Shown: piece by piece, positions 50,501 to 63,369 of the stretch
Layout of the letters: the number at the start of each line of letters is the position of its first letter
How positions within the stretch are numbered: position 1 is the stretch's first letter
Notes under the pieces: generated by a model
What the model was told of the DNA's origin: nothing
Databases searched by the model: none
Seen by the model: only the letters and a program-made list of their open reading frames with translations
Translations under genes and position numbers: made by a program
Origin: Strigops habroptila
Taxonomy: Eukaryota > Chordata > Aves > Psittaciformes > Psittacidae
NCBI RefSeq assembly: GCF_004027225.2
Contig: NC_044289.2
Coordinates: 5,445,761-5,509,760, forward strand
Length of the DNA stretch: 64,000 nucleotides
Direction: 5' to 3'

Positions 50501-53500
50501 TCTAGGCTTTTAGAGCGTGGTTTTTTCATTGCAGCTGTTGCACAGCAAGTCGCAGGTAATCCTGCATTTGAATGCTGGGCCTCTAGTCCACCAGCTAGTC
50601 CCTGCTAAGCTTCCTGCTCTAATCATCTGTGTAGACCTAAGCTTGGTATTTCCACATGCCTCTTGTTCACCGTTATCTTTTTCCTGTATGTTGTAAACAA
50701 GCCGCAAAAGATTTCTTTAAACTTCATTGCATGATGCCTGTAAATATAACCTTACCACATTAGTAGTGGTTTGTTTAACCTTTACTTAAGGAGGAGGATT
50801 TTTCCCCTGTTGGGTGGTATTTGGAAGTACTGGAGCCACTCCCTGTGAGAATTATAATACAAGGCTCAGTGTAGCCTGGCCAGAACATGGCTTTTGCAGA
50901 CCCCCTCATACAAGCCTGATCCCATTGCAATAGATCAGCTGCTACCTGGAGAGACTGATGGGACATCCTGCTTTTTAATTGTTTTTAACATGATTTCTGA
51001 AAAACTAATGAATTATTAATTCATTCAGAATGTAATTTGCTTAATGAACATGATCAGCTCAAGCAAATGACAATGGTTGCTCATCTGTGAGCCATGTAGT
51101 CTTGATTTCTGAGGGCTTTCTTCAACAGTGGGGCACTCATGGTTTTATCTTGGTGTTTGCTCTTGGCCCAGTAGTATTTTTGCATAATTTTAACAAAACA
51201 AAATACCTGTCACATCTTCGTACAATAATGGACTAACTAGACTCAAGTAACCTCTTTCTAATGTGATTTAACTCTGAGATTTTACCAACACGTTGGTTCT
51301 TCAAGAAGGTGTGTTTCCTATTTGCCTTGATACAGTTCTCTGCATAAGTGGACTTTGAACAGACGGAGCTCCCCAACCTCCAGAGGTGTCTGTTTGTTTT
51401 TTTATTTCACTGCATAAATGCTCGAGCATGGCTTGATAAATCTGGGAGTTCTTTTTTGTCTTTTGATCTGTTACATGTGACAGCTAAAGAAAAAGATAGT
51501 AAATGAGAGTGATTACCAGGGTTAAAAAAAAACCACTCTATAGTCTGGAGAGGTCAAAGAAGTGTGCTGACCACTGAAGGAAACTTGCCCTGCTCTGTTT
51601 GATCCAAGCAGCTCCCAAGCTACACAAATAACAGGAAAAACCCCACAAGACCTGATTATAGAACTGCAGCTTGCAGGTGGGCACAGGCAATAGAATCATA
51701 AATGTTTATCAATTATTAAAATGTAGTCCTAGCTAAGACTGTACAATATCTATTAAGCAGCGTTTGATTAAAACCAATGCCCTTCCTTTCTGACCTCTTT
51801 TTCTCTCTTTGCCCCTCCCTATTTTCTAAATATTTATTTCCTTCATTTTTCACCCCCCCTTGCCTTCTCTAAGGTTATTTCAGCAAGGTAGAAACTGTGC
51901 TAGACTGACCCAGTTTTCCTCTATGAAAACAGCAAGCCCAAGGCTCTGGTTGCTGGGAGGAATTAAGATCTTGAATGAACCAGGCTACAGAAGCTGTTCT
52001 CAGAGCCACAGGAGGAAACTGTAGTAACTCAAACAGTATTTGGAGGGCCAGCAACTGCACCATATGAATTGCGGTTTCCTTGGATCACATAAGATGAGCC
52101 AGTTCTTGGAAGAGAGTCCAAAAACATGCTCAGGTTCTTCATGCAAAGTGCAGGTGACTCCTGACAACACTGCCCCGTAAATCAGTGATAACATATTACT
52201 GCGGTACTGGCCATATGCCCTCCAGGCATGCCTGTGCAGATGTGACACCACACAATGGGAAAGCCTTTGTCTCCTCCCTTCCCCAAACTAAAAGCCACAC
52301 TAGAAATTTTGCGGGAGAAGTGAATTCTATCTGCTTAGGTGTTCTGCTAGCAATTCCCAGCAACAGTTACGGTGAAACAGTTACGGTGAAATACACCCAC
52401 TCTGCATATAAATTTGGCTAGCTTTAGAAGAGGGGGGAGAACCAACCCAACACCAAAACTCCCCCTCTCTCTTTTTTGTTCTTATACGCTTTCAAGTGGC
52501 AAGTCAGAAATTGGGTATGTTAAAACTGAAAAACTTGCAGCTGAAGTCCTTTCTGGCTGAGATTTTGCTTATACCAGTTCACAGCATTTCAGATATACAG
52601 TGTCCATCCTATCTTGCTTCTGTTTCAACTACAGTGAAGTAAGTGCTTGGCTTTAAGTGCATAAAACTTGCTTCCTGAATTTCATTAACAGGTCTAAACC
52701 AAAAAGAAAAAGTCTTAAATAATCTCAGTACCACAGCAACCATCCCCACAAATAGGGAGTGCTGCCACTGTGAGTGCCTGAATCCCTGCTCAATGCTGGG
52801 GTTATCAGGAACTCACAACTGCTACAGTGCCTTGTTCTGGTCTGGGTTTTGTCATTAAGCAGCACAAAGGGTTGTGACAGCCAGAGCAGTGTTACTGTGG
52901 TCCCTATCGATTCAGCTCTGCAAATTAAATTAAAGCAATTTGTTCCTGTAATTACTGATGCTGCAGATCCAAAGTAGCTTGAGGACCTGAATCACAATCC
53001 AGTGTAAGGTGAGGCATTACAGAGCATTATTGGCTTTCTGCAGATTTCCAGGTTGATTTATGGCTGCTTGTCACTGGGCAGGGCTTGGGCCCAGCTCTTG
53101 AGGCATGTGTAGGTGCCTCAGTTCTGAGAGAGGATCTGAGCCCGAACACACGCTGCTGTCGGGAGGCAGTTTGGCAGGGCAAAACAAGTGCACTGTTTGC
53201 TTCCTGAAAATGTTTTTTCCTTATTTAATGACACCTGCTTTAGCAGTTTTCCTGTAAGTTTATTCACACAATTATGCTCCCTTGTGACACTTTACAGCTT
53301 TCTGAACCCTGTTTTTTTTTTTCTATTTCTCGTTTCATATGTGCCACTTATCCCAGAAGATCTATTCCAGGAATTGACTTTGTGTCCCAGAAAAGGCCCT
53401 TTATTCCTCTCTGTGTTTACACCTGCTGCTCTGCTCATCCCTTCCCTGCTGTGCATGACCTGCTGCCCTTGCCTTCACTGTGCCTGGAAAACATGTTTGA

Positions 53501-56500
53501 TTATGAATTCATGACGCTGGAGCCACAGAAGTAGAACAGAGTTGTACAAGGAGTTAGTGTCTTCCCAGAAGACAATCTCTCATCAGCTCTGCTCTGGACA
53601 TGTGAAACTTTTACTTGTCCCCAGGCAGTAGTAACTGCCCTCTGCAGTGGCACTTCCCATGTTTGCACAAAGTGAATGCCCAATGTTTAACACGAGGTGC
53701 TCGCTGAATCCTCAGTGATACAAACCTGCACCGAGAGCAGCTTTGAGTCATGTGCATGTTGTTCAAATCCAAAGCTAACACACAGGACTAAGTCCTCCCT
53801 GTTGCAATCCTTTATAAATGAATTAGTGTGTTCAAAAATTCTTGCCAAACATGTTGTGGGCTGGTCTGAGACAGAAAATTGCTCTTTCTGGTTCAGCTGC
53901 AGATCATGGCTCTTGCCCAGAGCTGCTGGGGTGCTCCATAATTAATTGTGCCGGCACTGTGTTTCATTACTGAAGCAACAAGCAACTCTGGCTAAAGAGC
54001 TGCTGTCTGGAGGGTCCGTTATAACCAGGGTTTGTTACTTGCTGGCCAGGGATTCATGTTAGTGAACTTCATTCTATTTTGCAAGTCTAATACCTGAAAG
54101 AGAACAAAGGCTCTTCAGTCCTAAAGGGGCAGGGTAGTCAAGGTAAGGCACATTGAGATGCAGTTGAACCTCTTTTAATACAAGTATTTGAGCTGTGCTG
54201 CGGCTCCCTTGGACCTGAAGAGCCATGTAAATGGGAGGCTAAACTGATTCATTGCTTGGAGACGTTAATAAAACTCGAGCTTTCTCCCTTTCCTCCTGAT
54301 TTTTATCCTTGAAGACTGTCTCAGAGTACCTCTGGCAGCAGACACTAAATCTCAGCGTCCTTAATTGTAAGGCCAGTGCTGTCTGTCAGTGGGTACAAAG
54401 CAGGGTTTCCAACTGTGAATTGCTGCCTGACACCAAGGAATAGGGAGTATTAATGCCTATGGAATCCAGACATCTGAATCCTGGAGACAATTCCAAAAAA
54501 TCTCAGCTATCACTTGCACCTCCCCCATTTTTCCAGTCCTTCCCCCATCCTCTGCCATGTTTTTCTTTACTGTAGCCTGAAAAGCTGAGCCCGTAACATA
54601 AAAGGGACAAAACATTAAGAAAACCTCAAATCCTCACACAGCACCAGGTTTCAAATGCACTCAGGCACTGTGCAAGCCGTTAATAAAATCCCCCAGCCAC
54701 ATGCAAATCTCCCAAAGCAACCCCCAGCCAGTCCCTGCTGCCAGCATCTCCTCTTGCTGCCTAATGCAGAGCAGGGAGAGCGGGAGACTCCTCTGGCTTG
54801 AACACACACCCATGGAATTAAATGCTAGCTCTATATATAGCTCCCGCCTCACGCAGGAGCTGAGGCTTTCACACACTCCCCCGCTGCACTTGCCAGGGTT
54901 ATTTTTAGCATCAGTGACAAGGTTACCTGGATGATTCTGCCAAATCAGAATGAAATGCACTGAATTGTATGTAGATAACATTAGAGACGACAGCTGATCT
55001 TTTCTTTGTGCCTGCTCCTGCCTTTCTGGCTCTGCAGTAAATCTGTGCCAAGTTTTCCCAGCCTCGTGAAATCAGGGCAGTTCCCTGATTTCTAGTTCAG
55101 CAAAGTGGGAGTTTAAGCACAGTCAGAGCTTCATCAAAAAACCTTGATAATCTCCAGGTGAATATAGGCTTACCTCTAAACTGGGCTCACTTCAGTATCT
55201 ACTTGATTTCTGCATTAGGGCTACTAGTAGTTTGTAGACACCCCCTCTCCCCCTTTCTTGGTCAAAATCAAATATTCCCCAAAGTTCCATGGATTCAGCC
55301 CAGTTTCCCACTGAATCTCTCAGTCTGGAGGGCTGATGCCTTTTCAGTGCAAAGCTGGACTGAGACATTTCTGTGAGGAAGTGGCACTGGACATGCTGTT
55401 CTTGAACCAGGGCACAGCTTTTGTGTCGCTGATAGGTAGAATTTTCCTTTATGACTGCTCCATGTTGAGCTGTCACGCTTTATGCTTTTAGGCTGCAAAA
55501 TCTGAAGTGCTGTTTGCTTGGTATTGTTCTGTCTCCACTGTGAACTTCACGTTCTGTTACATGAGGCTGAGGTACAACCCAGGGTCTAATCTGGGTGTGC
55601 ATTTAGCTATGTCTGCAGTTTCTGGGCAAGTCAACTCAAAATGCCTTTCCAAGAACCAGATGTGGTAAAGTACTGAATGAGATATCTCCTTTTCACTTTA
55701 CATTGCCAAGAAACCTTGCCCCGGCATGAGCCACTTACTCATGCCAACATTTCCAATGTGGTAAAGATCAGTTTTAGGTATTCGAGCTTTGGTTCCGCTC
55801 TGCCTCCACAAAAGCATCATTCTTCCCGTCTGACTCCTTCGATGCCCACATTGCTGTATCTGAATTCCTCTCTCCATAATCTTTTAAGTGCTGCTTAATG
55901 CATCGTGTCTACTTATGCAAATATCCAAGGAGGTGAAACAGAACATGAAGTGAAAATTACAAGTGTAGTCTTTTCCGGGAACTCATGTTTTCGTTGAAAC
56001 ACTAAGTAATAGTGGAGTGCCTTTAACTGTGGTTATACAAGGCACACTTGAGAAGCCCCAGCCACCCAGGCAGTTCAAACATGAACTTTCTAAGCAGTCA
56101 GATATCAAATTTAATTAAACAACCTTTTCCTGCATCACTCTTCAGTCTAGCAACTATTTTACTCCCCCAGCTTTCAGCTTCTAGAATAAAGTAAGTCTGT
56201 AAGGCAGAAAACAGATATTGCAAATAATCGTACTTGCAAATGTCTCTTCTGCCTCTTGACACAAAGAGCTCTCAATTCATGGAATTCCACTGAGGGCTTA
56301 TTATCTGCACTCCTAACACATAATAATGGGAACCAAGACCTGTTGGGAGCCCTGTTGCCTAATGCACAGTAGAATATTGCAAGTGCACACTATGCCTGGG
56401 ACACTGGGGACGTGTGAATTAGTAAAAGAAACACTACTGGAAAGGGAAATCTTGGGAAAATGGAATCTTGCCATTTTGGATGGAGGAGGAGGGAGACATG

Positions 56501-59500
56501 CTTGTTTCCAATGGCAACAAGTGGGAGGCTGAATTGGCTGGGAGCAGGAAATAGGGAAATACACTTTTCAAAAGCAGCAATACACATAAATGAATACTTG
56601 AATCTGTACTCACGCTGCTGTCAGTCAATGGTAAATCTGAAGTCAGTGGACTTGCACTGCTTAAACGTAGAATCTGGCTCAAAAGATATAACAGAATTCC
56701 TCAATCTCTCTTTTGAGATGTAATGAATGGGAAAGTGAAGAAAAATAAGGATTTTAGCCTTGACTGCATAAAATCTCATCAGCATGACAGCAGAGAGCTG
56801 GTTTTCCCAGAAGGTTCACAACTGTGTTACAGCCAGAACCATTTAAAAATACAGCACTTTTGAGAAAATGTTGGGGTTTTTTGTCTCTCTATTTTTGAAG
56901 TTACATAGATGCTATTATTCGGTATACTTTGCACATTATATACATCAGCACAGCTTTCCCTCCAGAGTATAGGACTGTGGGACTGAGACAATTTGCTAGT
57001 GAGCTTTCAAATATGTACAAATGTGCTGAGAAATATTGATCTTGAAAACAACTGCCTGTGTACTTGTACTGTGTACTTGCCATTCTCATGCAGCCAACTA
57101 TTGAATAGCTACTCGTTAATCTTCCTGGACATTATTCTTTTGTGCTAAAGTACAGGTCTATAGTATGATGGTATATATGGGTTCAGAACTGAGCCAGCAA
57201 GTCCCATGGCTGTGATCAGTGTTACCAGTGCAGCAGCAGCAGCAGCGTTGTGCTCTTATCTGCATAAGTAGTTGCAAAATCATCCAGAGAACAGACATTT
57301 CTATTGGATCCCATTTCCCAGCCAGTACCTCACACCAGAACTCTTAGGATTCCCTAATGATAAACTTCCAAGTTGTCACAAAGAGATTATGCCGCACAAG
57401 AATCAGTAAAATGAATGAATTTTAAGACCACAAAATCTCATCCAAGAGTTTCTCTCTTTCCAGAGTGGTTATATTTCAATGCTACTGCCAGGTTGTGCTC
57501 TGAGTGGGAACTCTGGGGTCGTCTGGATTTTGTGGAGTGAGACCTCATCAGTCCCAATCAGAAACTCCACAGGGATATCACTAAGGCTTTGAGTCTTTGC
57601 CCTTTACCAGTACCCAGTTTTACTTTTTGTCTTTTTGGACACTTACTTGCTTTCCCTGGTGTAAATATTTTTCTGCATGCATCCACCACCTGAGCTTGTT
57701 TGCATGATCATGTTCTATTCTGGTGGATGAGTTAAGAGCCGAGCTGAGCTCTGCCAATGCACATATGTGCTGGAAGCTGTATGGGAAATTGCTTCCAATC
57801 TGTTTTGCCATTCCTGGCTATTCCAGCAATCTCTGCACCGTCTGTTCCCCGAAATGCGCTGAATCTTCCACATTCCGGGAGGAAGTTGCTAGATGAAAGC
57901 CTGCCTTCAACTACTTGGAACAAAGATGGCTTTTAGCCATCCTCTAGACATCACCAGTGAGACTAATGGCCTGTACCGAAGATTGCTCCATAGGACCACA
58001 GTAGACACTATCGAGGCTGCCTTCACTGCATTTACCTATAGAGAGTACATTTCCCAGCTTTTAGTAATGACCAACCCTCTTACAGTAGAGCAGTTTCCTT
58101 TTTAAGTCCTTGTACTGACACTTGACTTTAGGTATGCCTCCTTTAAAATAATTCTTTAGGCTTCTTATTAAGCAAGAGAAATGGTAAATGAGAAAGATAA
58201 AGCCTGTAGTTATGCTACTTGAAGCTGCGATTCCATTAAACATTTCACACTAAGAGAAGTCAGACTGTATTGAAGAGAGATGTGACCTTCTAGGCAGCTC
58301 AGTAATATGAGGTAGGCTGGATATGTCAGTGAATACTCTGTGATGGTTGAACTTGATTTTAGGGATGTAGTGGGGTGGAAACCATTTTTTGCATATTTTA
58401 GAATCATAAAATTAAGCTCCTGACCTATGAAGACATTTCATGAGCAATTGACTGGCCAAAATACTGGCATTAACAATATTGGAGTGCAGCTTGAAATATT
58501 TCCCTGACACGAACACAGAAAGCTTGCAAGGTCAAGATGGTCAAGGCCATGGTCAAAGTCTGGGGCAATTTCCTTCCTAAGACAATGGGTATTAATGTGG
58601 CACATCTATGATTTACTCTGCCTGTACTTCCTTGGAACATAATGTAAACTGTAATGTGATATTCTCTTCTTGTATGGGATACACACGGGATTTTTTGACA
58701 GGGACTGTCACCTGCTCTGTCTTGGGCAGTCACTGGCATGATGCGCTGTTCTCCTTTGGCTATTAAGTGCTACCATGCTACAAAGAATAAACAGCAGTCA
58801 CTGAGACTGGAGGAAGGTGATTACTCTATCTCCAGTGCTGCAGGAGCATCATGAAGTGCACCCAAAATCTTGTCTGTGTTCACTCAGCAGCTCATTTCTT
58901 AGCTGAGGGCAAGTGTGCCTATGGCAGTGGTGTTTTCCTCCATAAACTCTGGCCTATTTGCTTTGATCCATATGCATACTTCTCATTCCCTGTCCCCTGA
59001 GGTAAAGTTTAATCAAATGCACACACATGAATGGAGCTAGTCTAAATATCAATAAATGTTTCTTTCAGGAGAGGCTTGAGATATTTAATATTTAATAAGC
59101 CTCGAAAATGAACTTTTATTCATGTTTCTCAATTTGATTGCAAGCGTTTTGGCGGTGAGCAGTGTCTGCTGTCCCAGTGTGGGCAGGCACAGCACAGATT
59201 ATTTAACAATCCACTTTGTCTCATCTAAAATATTCATGTTTGCAGATATCCAAATGTAGCTCTCAAAAAAAACCATGCATAAAACCCAAATGGTGCAGTC
59301 TGAGCCTCACAGAACCTTAAATCTTTGCTTTAGGCTGCACGCCACAGTAATGCTGTTTCTCTCTTTGCTCTACCCTGTTGCCCTGGTTACTGATCAAAAC
59401 CAGCCCATCCCTGCTGTCCCTGCTGCCGGCCTCGCACAAACACCTCACCCATGTGAGGGCAGCGCTGCTGAACCTGCTTCTTCACTACAGGAGAAATACA

Positions 59501-60465
59501 GCCACCACTGTGTACAGCAGCTTTCCCTTGTTCAAGTAAATATGCAGCTATAACAATTGCCTTTATCCTCAAATTCACCTAGTACTGACAAAGCAAAATC
59601 AGGTTAACGAATAATTCCATTGTTATTTTTGTTAAATCATTAGCCTTTCTGGAGGACCTCAAAATCTTGATTACATCATAGAATCATAGAATGAACTAGG
59701 TTGGAAAAGACTTTTAAGATCAAGTCCAACCTTTACCCCAGCACTGCCAAGGCCACCACTAAACTGTGTTTTTTGAACACTTCCAGGGACGGTGGTTCCA
59801 CAACCCTGGGCAGCCTGTTCCAATGCCTGGTCACCCTCTCGGGGAAGAAATTTTTCCTAATATCCAACCTAAACCTCCCCTGGTGCAGCTTGAGGCCATT
59901 GCCTCTTGTCCTATCTCTTGTTACCTGGGAGAAGAGACTGACCCCCACCTTTCAGGTAGTTGTAGAGAGCTATAAGATCCTCCCTGAACCTTCTCTTCTC
60001 CAGACTAAACACCCCAGTTCCCTCAGCCGTTCTTCATCAGACTTGTTCTCAAGACTTCACCAGCTCTGTTGCCCTTCATTGCAGTGGAGCTGCAGGTAGA
60101 TTTGGCAGACTTTTGTCTCCCACATTAACTTCCGACTTGTTTTCTATTGAATCAAGGGAATCCTGACTGAAGAGGTAGTTAAGATTTCTTTTTTTTTAAG
60201 TGGTTGATGTGCAGGAAATGGACTTGGGAGTGGGTGACTGTCTCATCTGACAGTACCCAGAGGACACTTCATTGTAAAGGGAAGCTCCCCCCTCTTCTTA
60301 GATAGACTTACTTTGAGAGTTTCATTTCAATTTGCTGCCGGATTTCCTGTCTTTCCTCATCTGTCCTCCTTGGGAAAATATTCCTGTCTTCCAGCTCCTG
60401 CTTACTTGGTCTGTTTCGTAGTTTTACTGCCAGCAGTTCTTTCTTGCATTTTCTTGGCAAAGTAC
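32526..60465 (-). CDS. PHACTR3: PHACTR3, phosphatase and actin regulator 3 (3' part, six coding exons)
   Basis: Phosphatase and actin regulators bind G-actin through RPEL motifs and protein phosphatase 1 through a C-terminal segment. Six minus-strand exons (60465-60312, 39931-39876, 35735-35674, 34823-34683, 34530-34454, 32541-32526) join in phase. They give three RPEL motifs (RPSKQEL, RPAVEEL, RPTVDEL), then the PP1-binding string (LIRF, DYVEV, RRADKPW) and the invariant end LTRFHRP. The paralogue is assigned as PHACTR3 from wording such as [37 protein letters not shown], and from its place next to SYCP2 as in human. All introns are GT-AG. The N-terminal part, with RPEL1 and the central region, lies outside the window beyond 64000. 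Confidence 0.94.
32542..34453 (-). other. PHACTR3 last intron
   Basis: 1.9 kb with GT-AG ends. No additional exon, repeat family or RNA gene is recognised. Short ORFs here lack splice or similarity support. Confidence 0.6.
34454..34530 (-). CDS. PHACTR3: PHACTR3 penultimate coding exon
   Basis: 77 nt encoding [20 protein letters not shown] and SKHLT plus two bases. Acceptor AATTTCTAG, donor ACAAG|GTCAGT. Confidence 0.95.
34683..34823 (-). CDS. PHACTR3: PHACTR3 exon with RPEL 4 and PP1-binding segment
   Basis: 141 nt, 47 residues: [39 protein letters not shown] and [12 protein letters not shown] is the RVxF-like PP1 contact in the family, and the following Arg and Trp continue the known RVxF-phi-phi-R-W string. 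Acceptor TTTAATACAG, donor AAG|GTACTG. Confidence 0.96.
35674..35735 (-). CDS. PHACTR3: PHACTR3 exon with the linker into RPEL 4
   Basis: 62 nt encoding [20 protein letters not shown]. Acceptor TATTCTCCACAG, donor AAG|GTAAGA. It is a charged helix preceding the fourth RPEL core. Confidence 0.94.
35736..39875 (-). other. PHACTR3 intron, 4.1 kb
   Basis: AT-rich intronic sequence. The longest ORF, 37277-37681 on +, shows no family features and is taken as chance. I see no repeat element. Confidence 0.6.
39876..39931 (-). CDS. PHACTR3: PHACTR3 exon with RPEL repeat 3
   Basis: 56 nt encoding [18 protein letters not shown]. Acceptor TTTTTCCGCAG, donor AAAC|GTGAGT. The phase joins exon 60312-60465 (K from AA|G) and the next exon (Q from C|AA). 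Confidence 0.94.
40694..40708. repeat. Short CA microsatellite
   Basis: About 7.5 CA units in the large PHACTR3 intron. Confidence 0.85.
43519..43550. repeat. GGACAT hexamer repeat
   Basis: Three perfect GGACAT units and degenerate GGATAT and GGATGG copies in tandem. Confidence 0.82.
52363..52390. repeat. Perfect 14-bp tandem duplication
   Basis: ACAGTTACGGTGAA occurs twice with no spacer. Confidence 0.9.
57231..57245. repeat. CAG trinucleotide repeat, five units
   Basis: Five uninterrupted CAG units in intronic sequence; no ORF of note crosses it. Confidence 0.85.
59675..60080 (-). mobile_element. CR1 LINE, 3' fragment of about 405 bp
   Basis: It starts TCATAGAATCATAGAATG (the reverse complement of the CR1 3' octamer repeats) and extends through CAGCCTGTTCCAATGCCTGG and AACCTAAACCTCCCCTGG to about CTCTGTTGCCCTTC. 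The 3' repeats are intact. It lies sense to PHACTR3, 232 bp downstream of the RPEL2 exon. Confidence 0.93.
60312..60465 (-). CDS. PHACTR3: PHACTR3 exon with RPEL repeat 2
   Basis: 154 nt encoding [37 protein letters not shown] and [13 protein letters not shown]. Acceptor ATGTCCCAG and donor AAA|GTAAGT, read on the minus strand. It begins after one base of a codon supplied by an upstream exon not found here. Confidence 0.95.
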
Positions 60466-62334
60466 CTGGGACATGCATTGAAAAGAAAGCAATTAGAAAG
60501 ACAGCTCCTGGAGAGGAAAGGTGAACATTAAAAGAGCAGAAAACCTACAGAGCGACAGTGGTCTGTATGTCAGTGTGCAATGAGCAGCTCTGCAGGGCTC
60601 AGACACAAAACTGCATACAAATCCAGAAGGATCATATTCCTCTGCTGCCATTATTATCCATTAGAAGCAAGCAGTGCTCTCAGGTGAAAATTATTTGCAG
60701 CTGAGCCATGAGTCACATCACTAGTTTAGAAGTCGAAAGCTGTGCCTCTTGCCTCAGTCCTCTGAGCATCCCTATAGCCCAGAGCAGTCCCTGTTTCCTG
60801 AACCAGTTAGTGGTTCCTTTGCAAGAGGACTGGATCGCCCGGTGGCAGAAGTGGCCAGGACATGTACAGCTTCCTCTCTGGGTCACCAGGTGTAACAAGG
60901 GATAGATAATGGTAACTGAAACAACCAAAGTTGTTGCATGGCATGTGTGTATATATGCACACACATCTATGTAAAAAATATATAGAGAGAGGCATATATA
61001 TGAAGTATCATTCTGGTTTTCTGGCATTAGAAATTAGAGGATCAGAACTGTGACCAGACACTGTGTGTCACTCTAACATTAAATATAAGCCATGATGCAT
61101 GTCTACATCCTGCCCAGTGTGACAGTGTGTCATAACAGAATTTCATTTATCAATCATTATTATTCTGTAGGCATTAGGCCTTTTCCTCTGAATGGAGCAG
61201 GGGCAAATATTCCAAGGAATGACAGAAAAGGCCAGGTTTTATGATGACTCACAGAATAATGGCAACTTCACTGGGTGTTTGGGCAGTAAGAGACACAAAT
61301 TGTTACTGTGATTGCATGACTGGTCGTGCTTACTGTAAAACATATAACACATGCTTTCCATCAAACCAGATAACCGGAAACATTGCCATTACAAAAACTG
61401 TTCATACGAGAACGTGCAGCAACTGTTTTGGGTAGGAGTCTACTGCTTTTCTGTGTGCTGGATGTTGAGTCCTTGATGCTGCCTCTCTGATGACATTAGA
61501 AACATCCTTTTACTCTTACTTGAGGGAATTGTGTTTGAGTTTAGGTGTTTCTGTATCTCTGGCGGAACTCTTTAGAATTCAGCAGACTAAACAAATGAAA
61601 ATTGGACTCCTGAGCTTAGAAAACCACTTTGCCATGTGTTAGGGAAGTTGTGCAGTAGAATGGCTGTAAAGTAGAAAACCATCTTTGTTTTCAGATGCAG
61701 ACTGAAAGTCTGAGGTGATGTCCATATTCATGAGGGGTAGTTTGCTTATGATGGGGGGGTGGGGGGGGGAGAGAGAAAAGGGAAGTGCTATTAAAACCAG
61801 TGAGTTGCTGAGTCATACTGGTAGGACTGCAGTCTGCCAGCAATCATGTCACAGGGAGGTTATAAGCAAGTAAATTTCCACCAGGTCCCTGCACACCTCC
61901 TGTGCTGTGCTGACTTTTCTGCTGTCCAGTCCAGGGCTTCAGGGAGTCTGAAAATCATCTTTGCAGAGCAGCATCGGTCAGATGGGGTTTAGAGTATTGT
62001 CAGGGTACACAGGATCTACAGTTAAACCTTCGTATTTGCTTCATCTTGGGAGGGCGGTGTGTAATAGGAGGTTATTTTGTTTTGGTTCCTTTCTGCTTTA
62101 AAGGGTTTTGATTTAATGCTTCACCTTTTCTAGAAAAGGTCACCTAATTTTTAAAGAAAATTATATTCAATTGGTATTTTTGTTTGGCATTTGAGATAGG
62201 ATTAAAGTCTATTTTTTAAAGGATGCTCTGGAGGTTGGTAAGATTCTAAATCCTAAATAGATTCTCATTCTCAAATATTCGGGTTTTATTTGCTAGGGAT
62301 CTGTGGACCTACATTCTCATTATTACTATTTCTC

Positions 62335-62376
62335 TTGTTATTATTATTATGTATTATTATTATCATCACTATTGAT
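62335..62376. repeat. TTA microsatellite
   Basis: Runs of TTA/ATT interrupted once by GTA, grading into TCATCAC. Confidence 0.82.
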
Positions 62377-63314
62377 GATAGTGCATGATTTCTTTATGCA
62401 GGGGAGAGGAGTCTACACTACATCCACATATACATGTTGGGAAGACTGGGGCAGGAAGTAGTTATGGTGTCCTTGTGTGAGCAGGAGCAAGTCTCTTAGC
62501 AGTTGCAGTGGTTTAAAATTAAACTTTTTAGAAACTAAGCTCAAAACCGCACTTAAAGTCTAAAGCTGTGCCCTCATTTATCACCTTCCTCTAATGCTTT
62601 CAAAGTCTGTTGCAAACATTAATTAAATTAAACCACACAGCCCTCTGTGTAGTAGTACGTATACATTTAACAGATGGGTAAAGAAGTCAAATGATTTGGC
62701 TGATGCCACACACAGCCTTCTGCTAACTGAATATATGACTCCTTCAGAAATACTTGGCTCATGAAGCCACAGACTTGGGATTCTGTCAAGGTTTTTCAAG
62801 CCTCCACCACACTGGGAGCGGGTGCAGAGTGGGCGTTCGCAGTGCTCGATCCATATAGCCCAGGAAGCGACAGAATTCCTTCTGGAAACAATCTGAAACA
62901 CACCTGGGGCTGGCAAACTCCCAGGTATCTCTGACCATGTTCTCATTTTCACCTGGAAATTTTAATGGGTCAGTAAGAGGAATTTGGTCATGTCAGGAGA
63001 TTGCTGCAGAGAGGCTGCACGTGCACATTAAGCCCAATGGCTCCAGAACATGATAGTCATGCCACCCATGTGCTGGCCATCTGCATAGTGCATTTGCAGA
63101 CAGTTCAGTGCGTCTTGGCTGCACTGAAAGCAATAGATGTGCACGTGCATATGTCTGTGTCCAGAACTGCTTAGAACAAGGGAGCTCCACATGTGTAGTA
63201 AACACTTTTTGTTTGGAGATGCACCCTAAACAGTTATTCTCCCATCCACTGGTGACAGTGAAGGTATGAGCATGCAGGACTATCCCTACTCCCTTCAGGC
63301 TGCTATAAAACTTT

Positions 63315-63369
63315 TTGCCATACCATACCTGATTATACCTGATTCTTGCCATACCATATTATACCTGAT
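63315..63369. repeat. Imperfect ~30-bp tandem duplication
   Basis: TTGCCATACCAT followed by ATACCTGAT appears at 63315 and again at 63345, the first copy carrying an extra ACCTGATT. Confidence 0.8.

Larger units (their letters stand above)
39932..60311 (-). other. PHACTR3 intron, 20.4 kb
   Basis: This is the largest gene-free stretch and separates the RPEL2 and RPEL3 codons. It holds one CR1 fragment (59675-60080), minor tandem repeats (CA near 40694, GGACAT near 43519, a 14-bp duplication at 52363-52390, CAG5 at 57231) and a GC-richer part at about 42300-44900. ORFs there, including 44222-44827 on + (201 codons), have no recognisable domain and no splice context. Confidence 0.6.

Noticed and set aside
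59701-60099. ORFs on both strands at 59.7-60.1 kb
   Set aside because: They are translations of the CR1 3' fragment, not a functional gene.
62623-62952. 109-codon minus ORF considered as an upstream PHACTR3 exon
   Set aside because: The translation does not resemble PHACTR sequence and there is no donor that fits the phase of the RPEL2 exon.
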